Shown: one piece after another, positions 43,371-54,227 of the stretch
How positions within the stretch are numbered: the stretch's first letter is position 1
Layout of the letters: each line of letters begins with the position of its first letter
Origin: Cololabis saira
Taxonomy: Eukaryota; Chordata; Actinopteri; Beloniformes; Belonidae
DNA length: 64,000 nt
NCBI RefSeq assembly: GCF_033807715.1
Contig: NC_084609.1
Coordinates: 35,819,113-35,883,112 of the forward strand
Direction of reading: 5' to 3'
Position numbers and translations under genes: made by a program
The notes under the pieces: model-generated
What the model was told of the DNA's origin: nothing
Databases searched by the model: none
The model's input: the letters and a program-made list of their open reading frames with translations, nothing else

Positions 43371-43700
43371 TTGTTCAGTACAACTGCGTCAGACCAAGCG
43401 CAGACACAAGGTGCTCTGATCCAGACGGGTGGAGTTGGAACAAACTGCCACACAATGTCGAGAGAACGAGACAGAATCAGGAAATTTCCATCAGGGGATG
43501 AAAAAAGAAAAAAACTAAAGAAAATGGAAGAGTTTAATGCCTCTCTGAAAGGCTCGTTTGATAAATTTGTTACAAAAATCACCGATCCAACCGGGTCTCA
43601 AGCAGCCGTGGGGCCCCGCGTCGAGGCAAGCCAAATGATGATGAGGCAGGGGAAGTTATCCAGTATTTTGCTAATTGGAGAGTTAAAATTGCGCATATAG
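43371..43700 (+). pseudogene. hAT transposase N-terminal remnant
   Basis: Contains RKFPSGDEKRKKLKKMEEFN and KGSFDKFVTKITD, the lysine-rich start (K..SG.EKRK) of ZMYM-like hAT transposases. It ends after about 85 codons; no BED finger or catalytic domain follows. Confidence 0.55.
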
Positions 43701-44743
43701 ACACCCGATCCGACCCGAAAAACCCAAAAAATTTTGCGCGCGCTCGCTACGCTCACGCGCGAGGGCCCCCCCCCGGCCATTCCGCACAGGGCCTCGCATG
43801 TCTCCCAGGTAGCTCTGGCTGGAGTAGTCACAACATTAGAGCATGTGGCTTATTATTGATATTATTATTTATACTATTTGAAGAATGATGATTTCATATT
43901 CAATATCCTATATATTCTATAAAACTAAATTAGCAACTCCAAATTTAAGTTGCTTTTTTGACAGGGACAGTGGTGTTTGGATTCCTGATTGTCACTAAAT
44001 TTTAATAATGCTGTGATTAATAGTGGGTGGGTGAAATAATACATCAATCTTTTTGGAGAAATGTTTACCTACAGTGATGCCATCGCAGCAAAGACTTTGT
44101 GTACATATATTGGAAGAACCCACTGTTTAGGCAATTCATGGTCATTAGTTAGTAAAAACAGAGGCAGCGCTGCATTCCCCCTGTTTAAAATGGTCAAATA
44201 TGATGATATCAGCCTGAAAATCACAGGACTTATCTGTGGTGGTGAAAGAAGTCAGCAGTATGAATTTGAAAGATGTGTGAGCATCCCTTCATGATAAACA
44301 GAGGGGGAACGCATTCTGACAGCAGTATTTCACGCTGTCAGAATGCGTTCCCCCTGTTTAAAATGGGTTAATATATCATTGTAGATATCTGAAATGTTCT
44401 TTTTGACTAGGAACAATTGAATTACAGATATCTGCAACACATATCCAGTCTAGCTATTAAATCTTAAAACGGCTTGCCATACAAGTTTGCTGGTCTACTC
44501 AGAAACAGTACTAAGTACATCTATAACGGGACTGGGGGGGGTGGTGTAGGTTTAGGTTTATTAGACAAGAACATACACACCAACAAGACAGTGTCAGGCG
44601 GTGTCACAAGAACGTTTGTTTTCATTCATAGGCTTCATTTTCTTTCCATCAATACCTGGTGGGCCGGTCTAGGCTCAAAATGCCCGGGCCGATTTTTTGT
44701 CCCAGTCCAGCCCTGGGTGGAGTCATCTTCTTGGGGCCTGTAT

Positions 44744-44935
44744 ACACTTTGTGAACATTATACGATAAAGAGAAAAGAAAAACAATTCTATTGCTTTATT
44801 TGATATTCATTCAGCCATTCGCCTTTATTTACCCAGGCAGGTCATTAAGAACATTCTTATTTACAATGACGGCCTGGCAAGAGACAAGGACCACTTGGGG
44901 GGAAAGGAAGTGGTTTAGGGAGTAAAAACAGTTCT
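44744..44935 (+). repeat. LINE-tail repeat, part 1
   Basis: cactttgtgaacattatacg, acccaggcaggtcattaaga and acggcctggcaagagacaag match 52093-52260. The rest of this copy resumes at 46437 after about 1.5 kb of other insertions. Confidence 0.65.
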
Positions 44936-45049
44936 GGAGTTGAGGGGGGATGAGGGGGGATAGCACCCCCCCCCCCCCCGAAATAAAAACGGTCAAAATC
45001 ATCCCCCCTGTAAAACTGCCATCTCCCCTTTCCATCCCTTATGTAATTT

Positions 45050-45420
45050 CATCAATGAATGTGGTTTTACTGCTATTTCAACATTTAGAGTCATCACCAG
45101 AAAAATAACACCAGAAAAATAACTTATTTGACAATTTTCACCTGTTTCAAGTACATTTTCACTTTAAATAAGTAGTAAAATCTGCCAGTGGGACAAGATT
45201 TATCTTCTCATTACAAGCAAAAAAATCTTGTTCCACTGGCAGATTTTTCTACTTATTTCAAGTGAAAATCTACTTGAAACAGGTGAAAATTGTTGTTTTT
45301 TCCAGTGATGAGTCTTGTTTTAAGTGTAACGAGATTATTTTTACTAAAATGAGACATTTTTAACTAGAAATAAAACAAATATTCTTGTTAAGATTTTGAG
45401 TTTTTGCAGTGATCCATTTT
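45050..45420. mobile_element. Palindromic MITE (family m2), left-truncated copy
   Basis: Arms around atctgccagtgggacaagat / atcttgttccactggcagat; right end gattttgagtttttgcagtg. The complete relative is at 62923-63322. Confidence 0.75.
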
Positions 45421-45529
45421 ACTTATCCTGTGAAGGACAGAGTCATATTGATAAGTTCAGAAAACTGTTTTTTTTGTTGTGTTTTGATGTATTTGATGTA
45501 AGCCCAGTGGATATTTAAAGCTTAAAGAA

Positions 45530-46325
45530 ATATAATAATAATAATAATAAACTTTATTTGTATAGCACCTTTCATACATAAAATGCAGCGCAAGGTGCTT
45601 CACATAAAAAGAAATTTAATGCATAAGACATAACATAGAAATAGAGGGCATAAAACAAAAATCAAAGCAGCAAAGTGGAAGCAAAAACAATAGCAGTAAA
45701 GCAGCATAGTGAGGACATAACCAACACATAACCCAAAAGATCGATTAAAATAATCAAACTACAGACAGTATTTTAAAATAGTTTAAAAGATCAATTAAAA
45801 GCAAGTGTGTAAAAGTATGTCTTCAGCTGCGCTTTAAAAATGTCCACAGAGGCTGCCTGTCGGAGATACAGTGGGAGTTTGTTCCACGCAGTTGGGCCGT
45901 AAAAGCAGAAGGCCGCTTTACCATATTTTTTAGTTGTCATTTTTCGGGGCACAACGAGCAGGTCAGCGGTGGAAGACCTGAGGGGGCGGGTTGGGACATA
46001 TTTAGGGAGGCAGTCCAGCAGGTAGGGAGGCGCGAGACCATTCAGAGCTTTATAAACAAGTAAAAGAACTTTAAAATCAATCCTAAAAACAACTGGAAGC
46101 CAATGCAGTGAAGCTAAAACTGGAGTAATATGTTCTCTCATCTTGGTTTTAGTTAAAACTCTGGCTGCCGCATTTTGGACAAGTTGTAGTCTGTCTGTTG
46201 TTTTCTTTGGTAGGCCCGAAAAAAGTGCATTGCAGTAGTCAAGACGAGAAAAGACAAAGGCGTGGGTCAGAAGGCTGCATTTAACTGCTGCTATGTCATT
46301 CCTGCAGTATTTCTGCAGGTGTTTT
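45530..46325 (-). pseudogene. L2-clade LINE, C-terminal coding end and 3' tail
   Basis: From 46325 leftward: RLDYCNALFSGLPKKTTDRL, QLVQNAAARVLTKTKMREHI and TPVLASLHWLPVVFRIDFKV, ending LKTYFYTLAFN-stop at 45791, then a 3' tail with gtgctatacaaataaagttt. This is the standard end of fish L2/Rex-type LINE proteins. The frame is open for 116 codons from its last Met and continues upstream, so this copy is rather young. Confidence 0.8.
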
Positions 46326-46436
46326 GGTCAGTGCTGCTATTATTTGTAATATATTATATTATTTGTAATCAGCACAAATTATCTGTCCTCATATGATAAA
46401 ATCCACCATCCCCCCTGATTTTTTTTTACAACTCAA

Positions 46437-46545
46437 GTACTGAGTAAAACACAGTCAAATTGTAGCTCTACAAAGGTAGAAACCCACAAAGGTAGCATTT
46501 TTTGACAAAGCAGCAGAAATTGGCAGAACATCGGTGAATGAGGGG
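46437..46545 (+). repeat. LINE-tail repeat, part 2
   Basis: tgtagctctacaaaggtaga and gcagcagaaattggcaga match 52277-52355; it continues the block at 44744-44935. Confidence 0.65.
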
Positions 46546-46646
46546 GTTCCCCAGCAGAACCGGGCCCCGGGGCCCCCGGAGGGCCGGGAGCGGCCCTGCG
46601 CTCCAGTCCACCTTAAATCTGTCGCTTCGCTGGTCACGTGACCGTA

Positions 46647-46666
46647 TTCCTGGAAAGTTCCTGGAA
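46647..46666 (+). promoter_or_regulatory. Two tandem STAT consensus sites
   Basis: TTCCTGGAA at 46647-46655 and again at 46658-46666, 11 bp start to start, about one helical turn. TTCNNNGAA is the STAT1/3/5 consensus and closely spaced pairs allow STAT5 tetramer binding. They sit at the edge of a GC-rich block, next to cacgtg (46636-46641). Genes of the CISH/SOCS2 type are STAT5 targets, so a role as socs2 promoter is plausible but is inference over 8 kb. Confidence 0.5.
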
Positions 46667-46689
46667 ATGCTGCTCTAATGTTTGTGGTG

Positions 46690-46978
46690 ACTCGGGCTGT
46701 TAGTGTTAGTGCACGGCGGGACCGGTTCGGAGGCTGGTTCTGAGGCTGCAGGCTGGTGCCGAGGCTGGTTCGGACCCGGGTTTGGAGGCTCCGCAGGGGA
46801 AATAAATTATAATTATAATAATAATAAATAAACCTGCTGGACCAGGACAGACGGGGCAGCGGATCCCTGGTTCAGACCGGGTTCAGACCGGTTCTGGTGG
46901 TCTCCTGGACCCCCCGGACCCCGGACCGGGACCTGGACCGGGACCTGGACCTGCTCCAGCCGGCTTGGAGCGTCTCAG
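46690..46978 (+). other. Candidate non-coding first exon of socs2
   Basis: GC-rich, no long frame, ending gcgtctcag with a good donor gtgcgt at 46979. A matching acceptor, tcgtcgcccgcag, lies before 54118 in front of the socs2 coding start. The region lacks recognisable repeats, unlike its surroundings. Exon status and start are guesses. Confidence 0.3.
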
Positions 46979-46980
46979 GT

Positions 46981-49698
46981 GCGTCGGTCCATCCACACGG
47001 TCCTCCTTCCTGCATCTCAGACAGCTCCGTCTCTGCAGAACTCCGTTCACAATTTGTGCGTTTTTACGGTTTCTCTGTGATCTGCGTCGTTTAAACTCGC
47101 CCCCAGAGGAAAAGTGCTTGTTTCCCGTTTTGTCCGACGCTGTTCGTTAATTCGGCGCATAAATATCTCAAATCCTTCCCAATAATTAGTCATATTCCTG
47201 CTCTAAAGTGGCCTCCCTCATCTAAAATGAGCGCATTAAACACGCTGTGCGCCCAGGGAGAGAGACGCGTCAGGTTTGAGCAGAAGTGTCTTAATAAATT
47301 ATCCAAATGGAGATTAAATGAGTTTAACTTAAATTTTTTTCGCATCTCCATCTCATGAATATTCCTTTTAACGCAGTGAAACAACAACAACATCCCGGAC
47401 TTTGCTGTTGCGTAACACTTTTCTTCAGGAGGAATATTTCAGGCGCGTTATTATTATAATTATTCTGTCACTTCCCGCGGGTTTTTTCTTCTAACTAACT
47501 CGTTTTATTTAGTAAATGTCGCTAAAAGCAAGAATAACTTCTAGTCGGTTTGGGTGTCGGAGCCTTCAAAAACTCACAAATCTACGAAAATCTCTTGAAA
47601 ATAGAAATAAAACAATTTTCTCTGAATTTATGACAAAATGTTCCTTTAAAAAACTTTTTTTACTTGTTTTTTTTTTAATTGACAAGATATTTTACGTAGT
47701 TCTTCTTTTTCTGAATTAAGAAAAAAGTTTGAAGGGAAGAAATGTTGGTTCCCATGAATAAAAACATAATAAGTATAATAACTATAATTATTAATGATAA
47801 TTTAGCTACTATAATATAACTTAAAAACTGGGGCATCTCCTAAAGTCTCAAGTACAAACTGGATTCAGTGTTTTAAGTCCAGTATTATTGTTTTGTAAGT
47901 CTATTACTGAAAATGATGTCATTAATTCAGGAAAATTAAATTTGAGCGATTTCAGAAAATAAGATTATTTAACAAAGAAGCATTTTTGACAATTGAAGAA
48001 AAAATGATGGGAAAAAATTAAAGAAGAAAATGTTTTAATTTCACAGAATACAACATTTTCTCTTTTTAAAAAGTGAGTGCAGGCGTGCGAGTGCAGGTCT
48101 CAGGTTGATCTGATCTCTGCTGTCATGCAGACTTGATTTATACTAAATCATATTTTTATTCCTGTCTGTTAGTCTAATCTTTAATTTGGCAACAAGAACA
48201 AACACCACAAGCAAGTGTTTGTTCTCCAGAAATCTAAATGAAATGATTAGATTAGATTAGATTAGATAAAACGTCATTGATGCCTTCAGGCAGCAGCACC
48301 AGGAATAAAGAGATGCAAGTTTAAAACCAAAACATTCAGTAAATGTTAAAAACAGACTTCAGAAGTCGGTCGTGAGAGAAGTTTCACCAGAGTCCATTCA
48401 AAATTCCTCTAATTTAGTTTCTCCCAGCGGTTCTGTCGCCTCGGGTGGATTTATGATGAATTACACGTTTATTCCCGTCTGTTTTAGAAGGATCTTTAAT
48501 TCTGCAGCAGGAACAAACACCACCGATGCTTTTATTATTGAAACATCTGGTTTAAAAGGTTGCAGATGTTTCGGCTCACCTGTATAAGTCTGACCCACCC
48601 GGGGAGTAAAAGAACCCTCTAGTATAGCTCTGCTAAATAAATTATAGATGCATTATTCATTTCATAATCCACTAGGTTTGGTGAGAAGCACTTTAGGATT
48701 ATTGTGTTAATTATTGTATAGTGTTGTACTTTACTGCACTTAATCGTTATATGTCGAATTGTCTTGTATATTGTTCTGTTTTTTTGTTTTGGACTATGTA
48801 TTATGACTGCCACAGATGCAAAAAGAAATTCCAAAAGGACAATAAGGCAAGGCAAGTTTATTTGTATAGCACAATTCAACACAATGGCAAGAATATCCTT
48901 TCTATACGGTCAAAACGTACAAACACCAGGTCAAATACAGTATTACAAAAGTAATCGGTATCAGTAAGCGGTGAATTAAACCAATTTGACAATTCTATGC
49001 CACATACACACTATGCCAATAAATTGAAACTAACTAACGTCAGGCCTGACGGCTCTGGGACGGTGGAGGGGTTTCTGCTGGGACTTCTCCACCTTAAATA
49101 CTTTTAAGGTGGAAACTTAAAGTATTAGTACTTAAATACTAATACATCCAGTTTTATTAAAATGTGTCTGCAGCTCAGAGGGACCAGGAACCCGGGTCTG
49201 GGGCCGTTACGTGGCCCGGTTTCCTGTGAGGGGTGTTGATGAGGGCCCAGGCACGCGAGCAGCGTTGTGCAAGCCTGCAGGAATGTGAGATAACGCAATA
49301 ACTTTGTAGTAGTTCTCCAAACATGACAGCACGAGTGTTTTCCACGTTACGGTCGTGTTGCTGCGGGTCGGCGGTTCCTGCGCTGGACGGGCCGGTTTTC
49401 ACGGGAACCGTCCGTGGAAATAAATCTGAAGTGATGAGACCCGTAACGAAAGCTGAGATTTAATTAACCAGTCCACCTTAAGGGAGAAAGCAGACTTGAG
49501 CCGGAGCCGTCCAGAAGTAAGTGCTCCCTCTCTTAATGTTTTTAAAAGCGTCTGAAGCGGGTCGGTGTGTCGGGTCAACGCGGCAGAAAGGTCGCGGGGG
49601 CGGGGCCTAAATACCCCCCAGGATGTGGGAGGGGCTTCCACCAGGTGCTGCTGATCACCTGCAGATGTTTGGTTAGTTTGGTTAGTTAGTCAGGGGTC
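46981..49698. other. Unassigned DNA between candidate first exon and nested element
   Basis: No protein recognised. 48247-48268 is (gatta)n. 48838-48900 is a LINE-tail phrase (aaggcaagtttatttgtata). 49050-49680 is moderately GC-rich without a clear frame. I see no gene. Confidence 0.45.
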
Positions 49699-49725
49699 TT
49701 ATGGCGCTTTTAAACTAGTACCTAC

Positions 49726-49977
49726 TAGGAATGGGTGATATTTTACTGTCCACAATATACCGTCAAAAAAATTCCCCACGGTAAGAATTTGTCATCTCGC
49801 GGTAAAAACGATAAATTCCCATTAAATCCACGCACAACATACGTGAAGGAAGGAAGGAAGGAAGGAAGGAAGGAAGGAAGGAAGGAAGGAAGGAAGGAAG
49901 GAAGGAAGGAAGGAAGGAAGGAAGGAAGGAAGGAAGGAAGGAAGGAAGGAAGGAAGGAAGGAAGATAGATATGAGCC

Positions 49978-50016
<39 letters not shown>

Positions 50017-50056
50017 AACGAGTCTGAAAGAAAGAAAGAAAGAAAAACGATTCTGA

Positions 50057-50088
<32 letters not shown>

Positions 50089-50099
50089 AACGAGTCTGA

Positions 50100-50151
<52 letters not shown>

Positions 50152-50518
50152 AAAACGATTCTGAAAGAAAGAAAGAAAGAAAGATATGAGCCTGAAAGAA
50201 AGAAAGAAGGAAAGAAGGAAAGAAAAACGATTCTGAAAGAAAGAAAGAAAGAAAGAAAGAAGGAAAGAAAGAAAAACGATTCTGAAAGAAAGAAAGAAAG
50301 AAAGAAAGATTGATAAATTCCCATTGATGACGTTTAGTAGTATTTAGTATTCTTTTAGAGCAGTGTTTTGGGGGCTCCAAAGACTGAATGTGGTGATAGA
50401 TTTATAGTTACAAAGGTGGAGTTTAATTGGTATTTTTTTTATCGTCATTTTTATCGTTATTGGGATAAATGCCAGAAATTATCGTGATACATTTTTTAGT
50501 CCATACCGCCCATCCCTA
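49726..50518. mobile_element. hAT-like MITE (family h2), copy 2
   Basis: Ends taggaatgggtgatat and ataccgcccatcccta; flanked by a perfect 8-bp gtacctac (49718-49725, 50519-50526). The core is (GGAA)n at 49845-49963, then (GAAA)n blocks separated by aacgattct or cgagtct (49980-50310). Confidence 0.88.
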
Positions 50519-50711
50519 GTACCTACTCAGCGCGACTCGCCTCGTCCTCGTTTGTTTCTAAACACCCAGATCAGAAGTAGGAGGTTGGAGAAGCTGCTGT
50601 GACGTATTTGATTGTGTGATCTTAACGGAGAAGACAACAACACTAAAGATGTAGAACCTGGAGGAGATGATAGATGTGCTGCTGGGTCTGTGGCTTGTGT
50701 TTGATATCAAG

Positions 50712-51455
50712 TAGGAATGGGCGATATTTTACCGTTCACGATATACTGTCAAAAAAATTCCCCACGGTAAGAATTTGTCATCTCACGGTAAAAAAGATAA
50801 ATTCCCGTTGATGACGTTTTTGTGTAAAGCCGGATTTATGGTTCTGCGTTAAATCGACGTGAAGGAAGGAAGGAAGGAAGGAAGGAAGGAAGGAAGGAAG
50901 GAAGGAAGGAAGGAAGGAAGGAAGGAAGGAAGGAAGGAAGGAAGGAAGGAAGGAAGGAAGGAAGGAAGGAAGGAAGGAAGGAAGGAAGGAAGGAAGGAAG
51001 GAAGGAAGGAAGGAAGGAAGGAAGGAAGGAAGGAAGGAAGGAAGGAAGGAAGGAAGGAAGGAAGGAAGGAAGGAAGGAAGGAAGGAAGGAAGGAAGGAAG
51101 GAAGGAAGGAAGGAAGGAAGGAAGGAAGGAAGGAAGGAAGGAAGGAAGGAAGGAAGGAAGGAAGGAAGGAAGGAAGGAAGGAAGGAAGGAAGGAAGGAAG
51201 GAAGGAAGGAAGGAAGGAAGGAAGGAAGGAAGGAAGGAAGGAAGGAAGGAAGGAAGGAAGGAAGGAAGGAAGGAAGGAAGGAAGGAAGGAAGGAAGGAAG
51301 GAAGGAAGGAAGGAAGGAAGGAAGGAAGGAAGGAAGGAAGGAAGGAAGGAAGGAAGGAAGGAAGGAAGGAAGGAAGGAAGGAAGGAAGGAAGGAAGGAAG
51401 GAAGGAAGGAAGGAAGGAAGGAAGGAAGATATGAGCCAGAAAGAAAGAAAGAAAG
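50712..51455. mobile_element. hAT-like MITE (family h2), copy 3, right end missing
   Basis: Left end taggaatgggcgatat through ttgatgacgtttttgtgtaa, a half p1 MITE, then a giant (GGAA)n and a short (GAAA)n. The usual right end is absent, so it is truncated. Confidence 0.7.
50861..51429 (+). repeat. Perfect (GGAA)n microsatellite, about 142 units
   Basis: 569 bp of uninterrupted GGAA. Predicted frames of Lys-Glu-Gly or Phe-Leu-Pro-Ser repeats here are artefacts. Confidence 0.98.
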
Positions 51456-52092
51456 ATTTCTCCTCAGCCACCAGGTTTATGAACATCTGCTGCACCTCAG
51501 AGTTGGATCAACAAACAGACGTTTGCTGCCATTGCCTGTTGAATAAAATCGCAGCGAGCCGCTCTTGCGCTGATTCCCGCTTCCTGATTCAAACGTCTGA
51601 CTCCAACCCCCCGACCAATCAGTGGCCTGTAGTGTGATGATGTCAGATCCAGGGCCGACTCAACCGCTTAGAACCTCGGCAGAATAGATACAGAAAAAGT
51701 ATCTACTCGGCACGTCTCCACCCGTAGTGTAGAAGCGCAAAACGGGGGCGAGTTGAGTCGAGTCGCGCTGAGTAGGTACTAGTGGAAAAGCGCCATTAGA
51801 GAAGCAGCTGGCAGAACTGGGAACCCCTGCACACACACACGGTGACCGGCGAGGTCACGGCCCACACCACGCCCACTTTACACGTCTGACCAACCGCACA
51901 ACGGTTCCTGGAAAACGGTGTTCTGCCAATCCTTGCTACCCGCCGAGAAATGCTACTTTGTGGTTCTGCGCACGCGCGCAGTCGATTTTCAAAGTTTGAT
52001 TGCTACGCCAATCATTTCTTGCACGATGTAAAATTGATAATATGGGATGTTGAGTATTTGATCCTTCAAAATACACTACCCATGACATGAAT

Positions 52093-52372
52093 TGCATTAC
52101 ACTTTGTGAACATTATACGATAAAGAGAAAAAAAAAACAATTCTAGCGCTTTATTTGATATTCATTCAGTCATTCACCTTTATTTAGCCAGGCAGGTCAT
52201 TAAGAACATTCTTATTTACAATAACGGCCTGGCAAGAGACAAGGACCACTTGGGGGAAAAGAAAGTGGGTTAGGGAGTAAAACACAGTAAAATTGTAGCT
52301 CTACAAAGGTAGAAAACCATTAGGTAGCATTTTTTTAGCAAAGCAGCAGAAATTGGCAGAGGTCAGAACGGG
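52093..52372 (+). repeat. LINE-tail repeat, uninterrupted copy
   Basis: cactttgtgaacattatacg through agcagcagaaattggcagag, contiguous. It shows the empty-site arrangement of the copy at 44744 + 46437. Confidence 0.7.
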
Positions 52373-52429
52373 CCTCAGAGAGGAGTTCCAGAACCTCAGG
52401 GTCTTGTTTGATGAGTGAGGGGGGATTGA

Positions 52430-53830
52430 CAGGTGGACCGGGCTGTAATTTCGCTGTAGCGATACACCGATCTCACGATACGATACATGATAATCAGCTG
52501 ACGATATGATACATATCACGATATTCAGCTCATGATATAATTCGATGCAATCTGATATACTCCGATACATTTCCATAATTTTCTGAACGATTTAAAGGGA
52601 AGGAGTGGTTTTGGTGACATGTTGTGATGTTTTATTTACTTGGATTGAATTAATTACAATTTAATCAATTACATGACATATGTCTCTGTTTCAAATATTT
52701 TTACAGTTTTAGACATATGATCATTTTTTGTTTTCACACAAAAATTGAACAAAAGACAGCTGTAGATGGAATAAAAATAATAGTAAAAATAATAAAAAAT
52801 AATGAATAAATAAATAAAAAACACTCACAAAAAAAAAGGGAGCAAAGCACAGTTGGGCTCGATTGTGTGTAAAAGAAAAAGAAATTATATAAATGTCTAA
52901 ACCGAGCTGCGAGAATAACTCTAGAGGAAACAAAACAAGTAAAATAAAAGGAAAATGAAAAACCGAAAGCAAGGGCACACATAATACCCACCCATTCTCC
53001 CTCCCATATCCACTACAGACTGCACACGTCAATTTTCTTTAAGAAAAGAGATTAAAGGTTGCATAACATACGTCTCTGAGTCTACAGCTGCAGATGCTGG
53101 ACAGAATGAATCAAATGTGTTTAGAAAAAATTACTTCCATTGATTGAAACAGAGAAATTGCAGTTAACGAGCCTTTGAAGTAATTAAAATGTAGTTTTAC
53201 AATTACTGTAACAATATAGAGTTAAAAAGTGCTGCCAGAGTTCTGGACAGATTCAGCTTTTTTTAGCTCGTCACTGAACACATGAGGCAGCTCGTCTAGC
53301 AACAGCTAGAAGAATTTCAGAACTTATTGATGCTTTGAATCCACTTCACAAAAATATTTTCTGTCTGCAAATTAACAGAAAATTATTAAAAAAACTAAAT
53401 GAATCAGAAAATACACATGTCAGTGCTCATTTATCAACTTTAACGGAAACATGGACACGTCAGAGCTGCTGAACCAGAATCAGATTGTTTCATGATTCAA
53501 ATGTACAAATTTCACTGCAAATGAAAACTAAACATTTCAGTCATTATAATATAATATTGTAACTAAACATTTCAGTCATAATATAATATTGTAACAATAC
53601 AAGCTAAAATTACAACACATTTGCATATTATTGTTATATTGTTTACATAAAATGAAATTAACACTAACAATATTATTTAATCCCATGTATACAATAAAGT
53701 CCTACTGGATTTACAAGCCATCTGAAACAGGATTTATTATTAAAAAAAAAAAAAAATCGATATTCAAATTTTGAATATCGAATCGCCCGGCAAAGTATCG
53801 CGATATATCTCCATATGGATATTATTGCCC
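52430..53830. repeat. Probable DNA transposon remnant with ATCGATATTC motif
   Basis: Left part has gatacaccgatctcacgata and repeated cgatat; right part has aatcgatattcaaattttga and gcgatatatctcc, a palindromic motif typical of a common fish element. Ends are not resolved; the middle (52720-53700) is AT-rich with no recognised protein. Confidence 0.4.
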
Positions 53831-53980
53831 CCCCCCATCTGGGACGGTGCGATCGTTCCCATTTTTACGTAATTTTGGTTACGTTTACTTCAGACGTTAA
53901 AACTGCAGGGAAACGACCTTCAGGGTTCAACTGCGTTAATCTCCTAAAAATAGTTCTCTGGGTGGAAAGGAGCTTTATTT

Positions 53981-54227
53981 TTCTCAGAAATACCTTAAAA
54001 TTGCTCCTAAAAGGATCAAGCAGGAAGTGATTTAGAACAACGTTTTCACTGATTCGTTTGTGTCTTTAATGGAACGGTTCTGCTTGGTTCTGCTCGGTTC
54101 TGCCTCGTCGCCCGCAGACGTCCCAGATTTGTGTCAAATAAGTTGCTTCACTGTTTCGGATGAAACGGAGAAAATCCCCCTCTGCAAGGCGGCGCTAATC
54201 CTCCGAGTCGAGTCTGTTTTCTGAGAA
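53981..54227 (+). promoter_or_regulatory. STAT-like sites upstream of socs2 coding start
   Basis: TTCTCAGAA at 53981-53989 and TTCTGAGAA at 54219-54227 fit TTCNNNGAA; an N4-spaced TTCTCTGGAA lies at about 54271. They are 580-830 bp before the start codon. STAT feedback control of SOCS2 is established in mammals; binding here is untested. Confidence 0.4.

Larger units (their letters stand above)
42836..44715. mobile_element. hAT transposon interrupting the nuclease gene
   Basis: Ends caggggtggactggccat and cccagtccagccctg; flanked by a perfect 8-bp duplication ggtggagt (42828-42835, 44716-44723). Reading across the duplication joins KKM to TPPALKEVPI of the interrupted protein. Interior: a G/C-rich inverted repeat around poly-A/poly-T (42890-42990), a 17-bp minisatellite (43131-43235), a transposase start, and a hairpin (44303-44354). 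Confidence 0.9.
49702..51795. mobile_element. Harbinger-like element with two nested hAT-like MITEs
   Basis: Ends tggcgcttttaaactagtac and its imperfect complement gtactagtggaaaagcgcca, flanked by TTA (49699-49701, 51796-51798). The TIR continues inward as ctactcagcgcgactcg / cgagtcgcgctgagtag. h2 MITEs are inserted at 49726 (inside the left TIR) and 50712. Confidence 0.8.

Noticed and set aside
50836..51495. Long frames of Phe-Leu-Pro-Ser or Lys-Glu-Gly repeats
   Set aside because: Pure translation of the (GGAA)n microsatellite; the same applies to 18545-18894 and 49735-50380.
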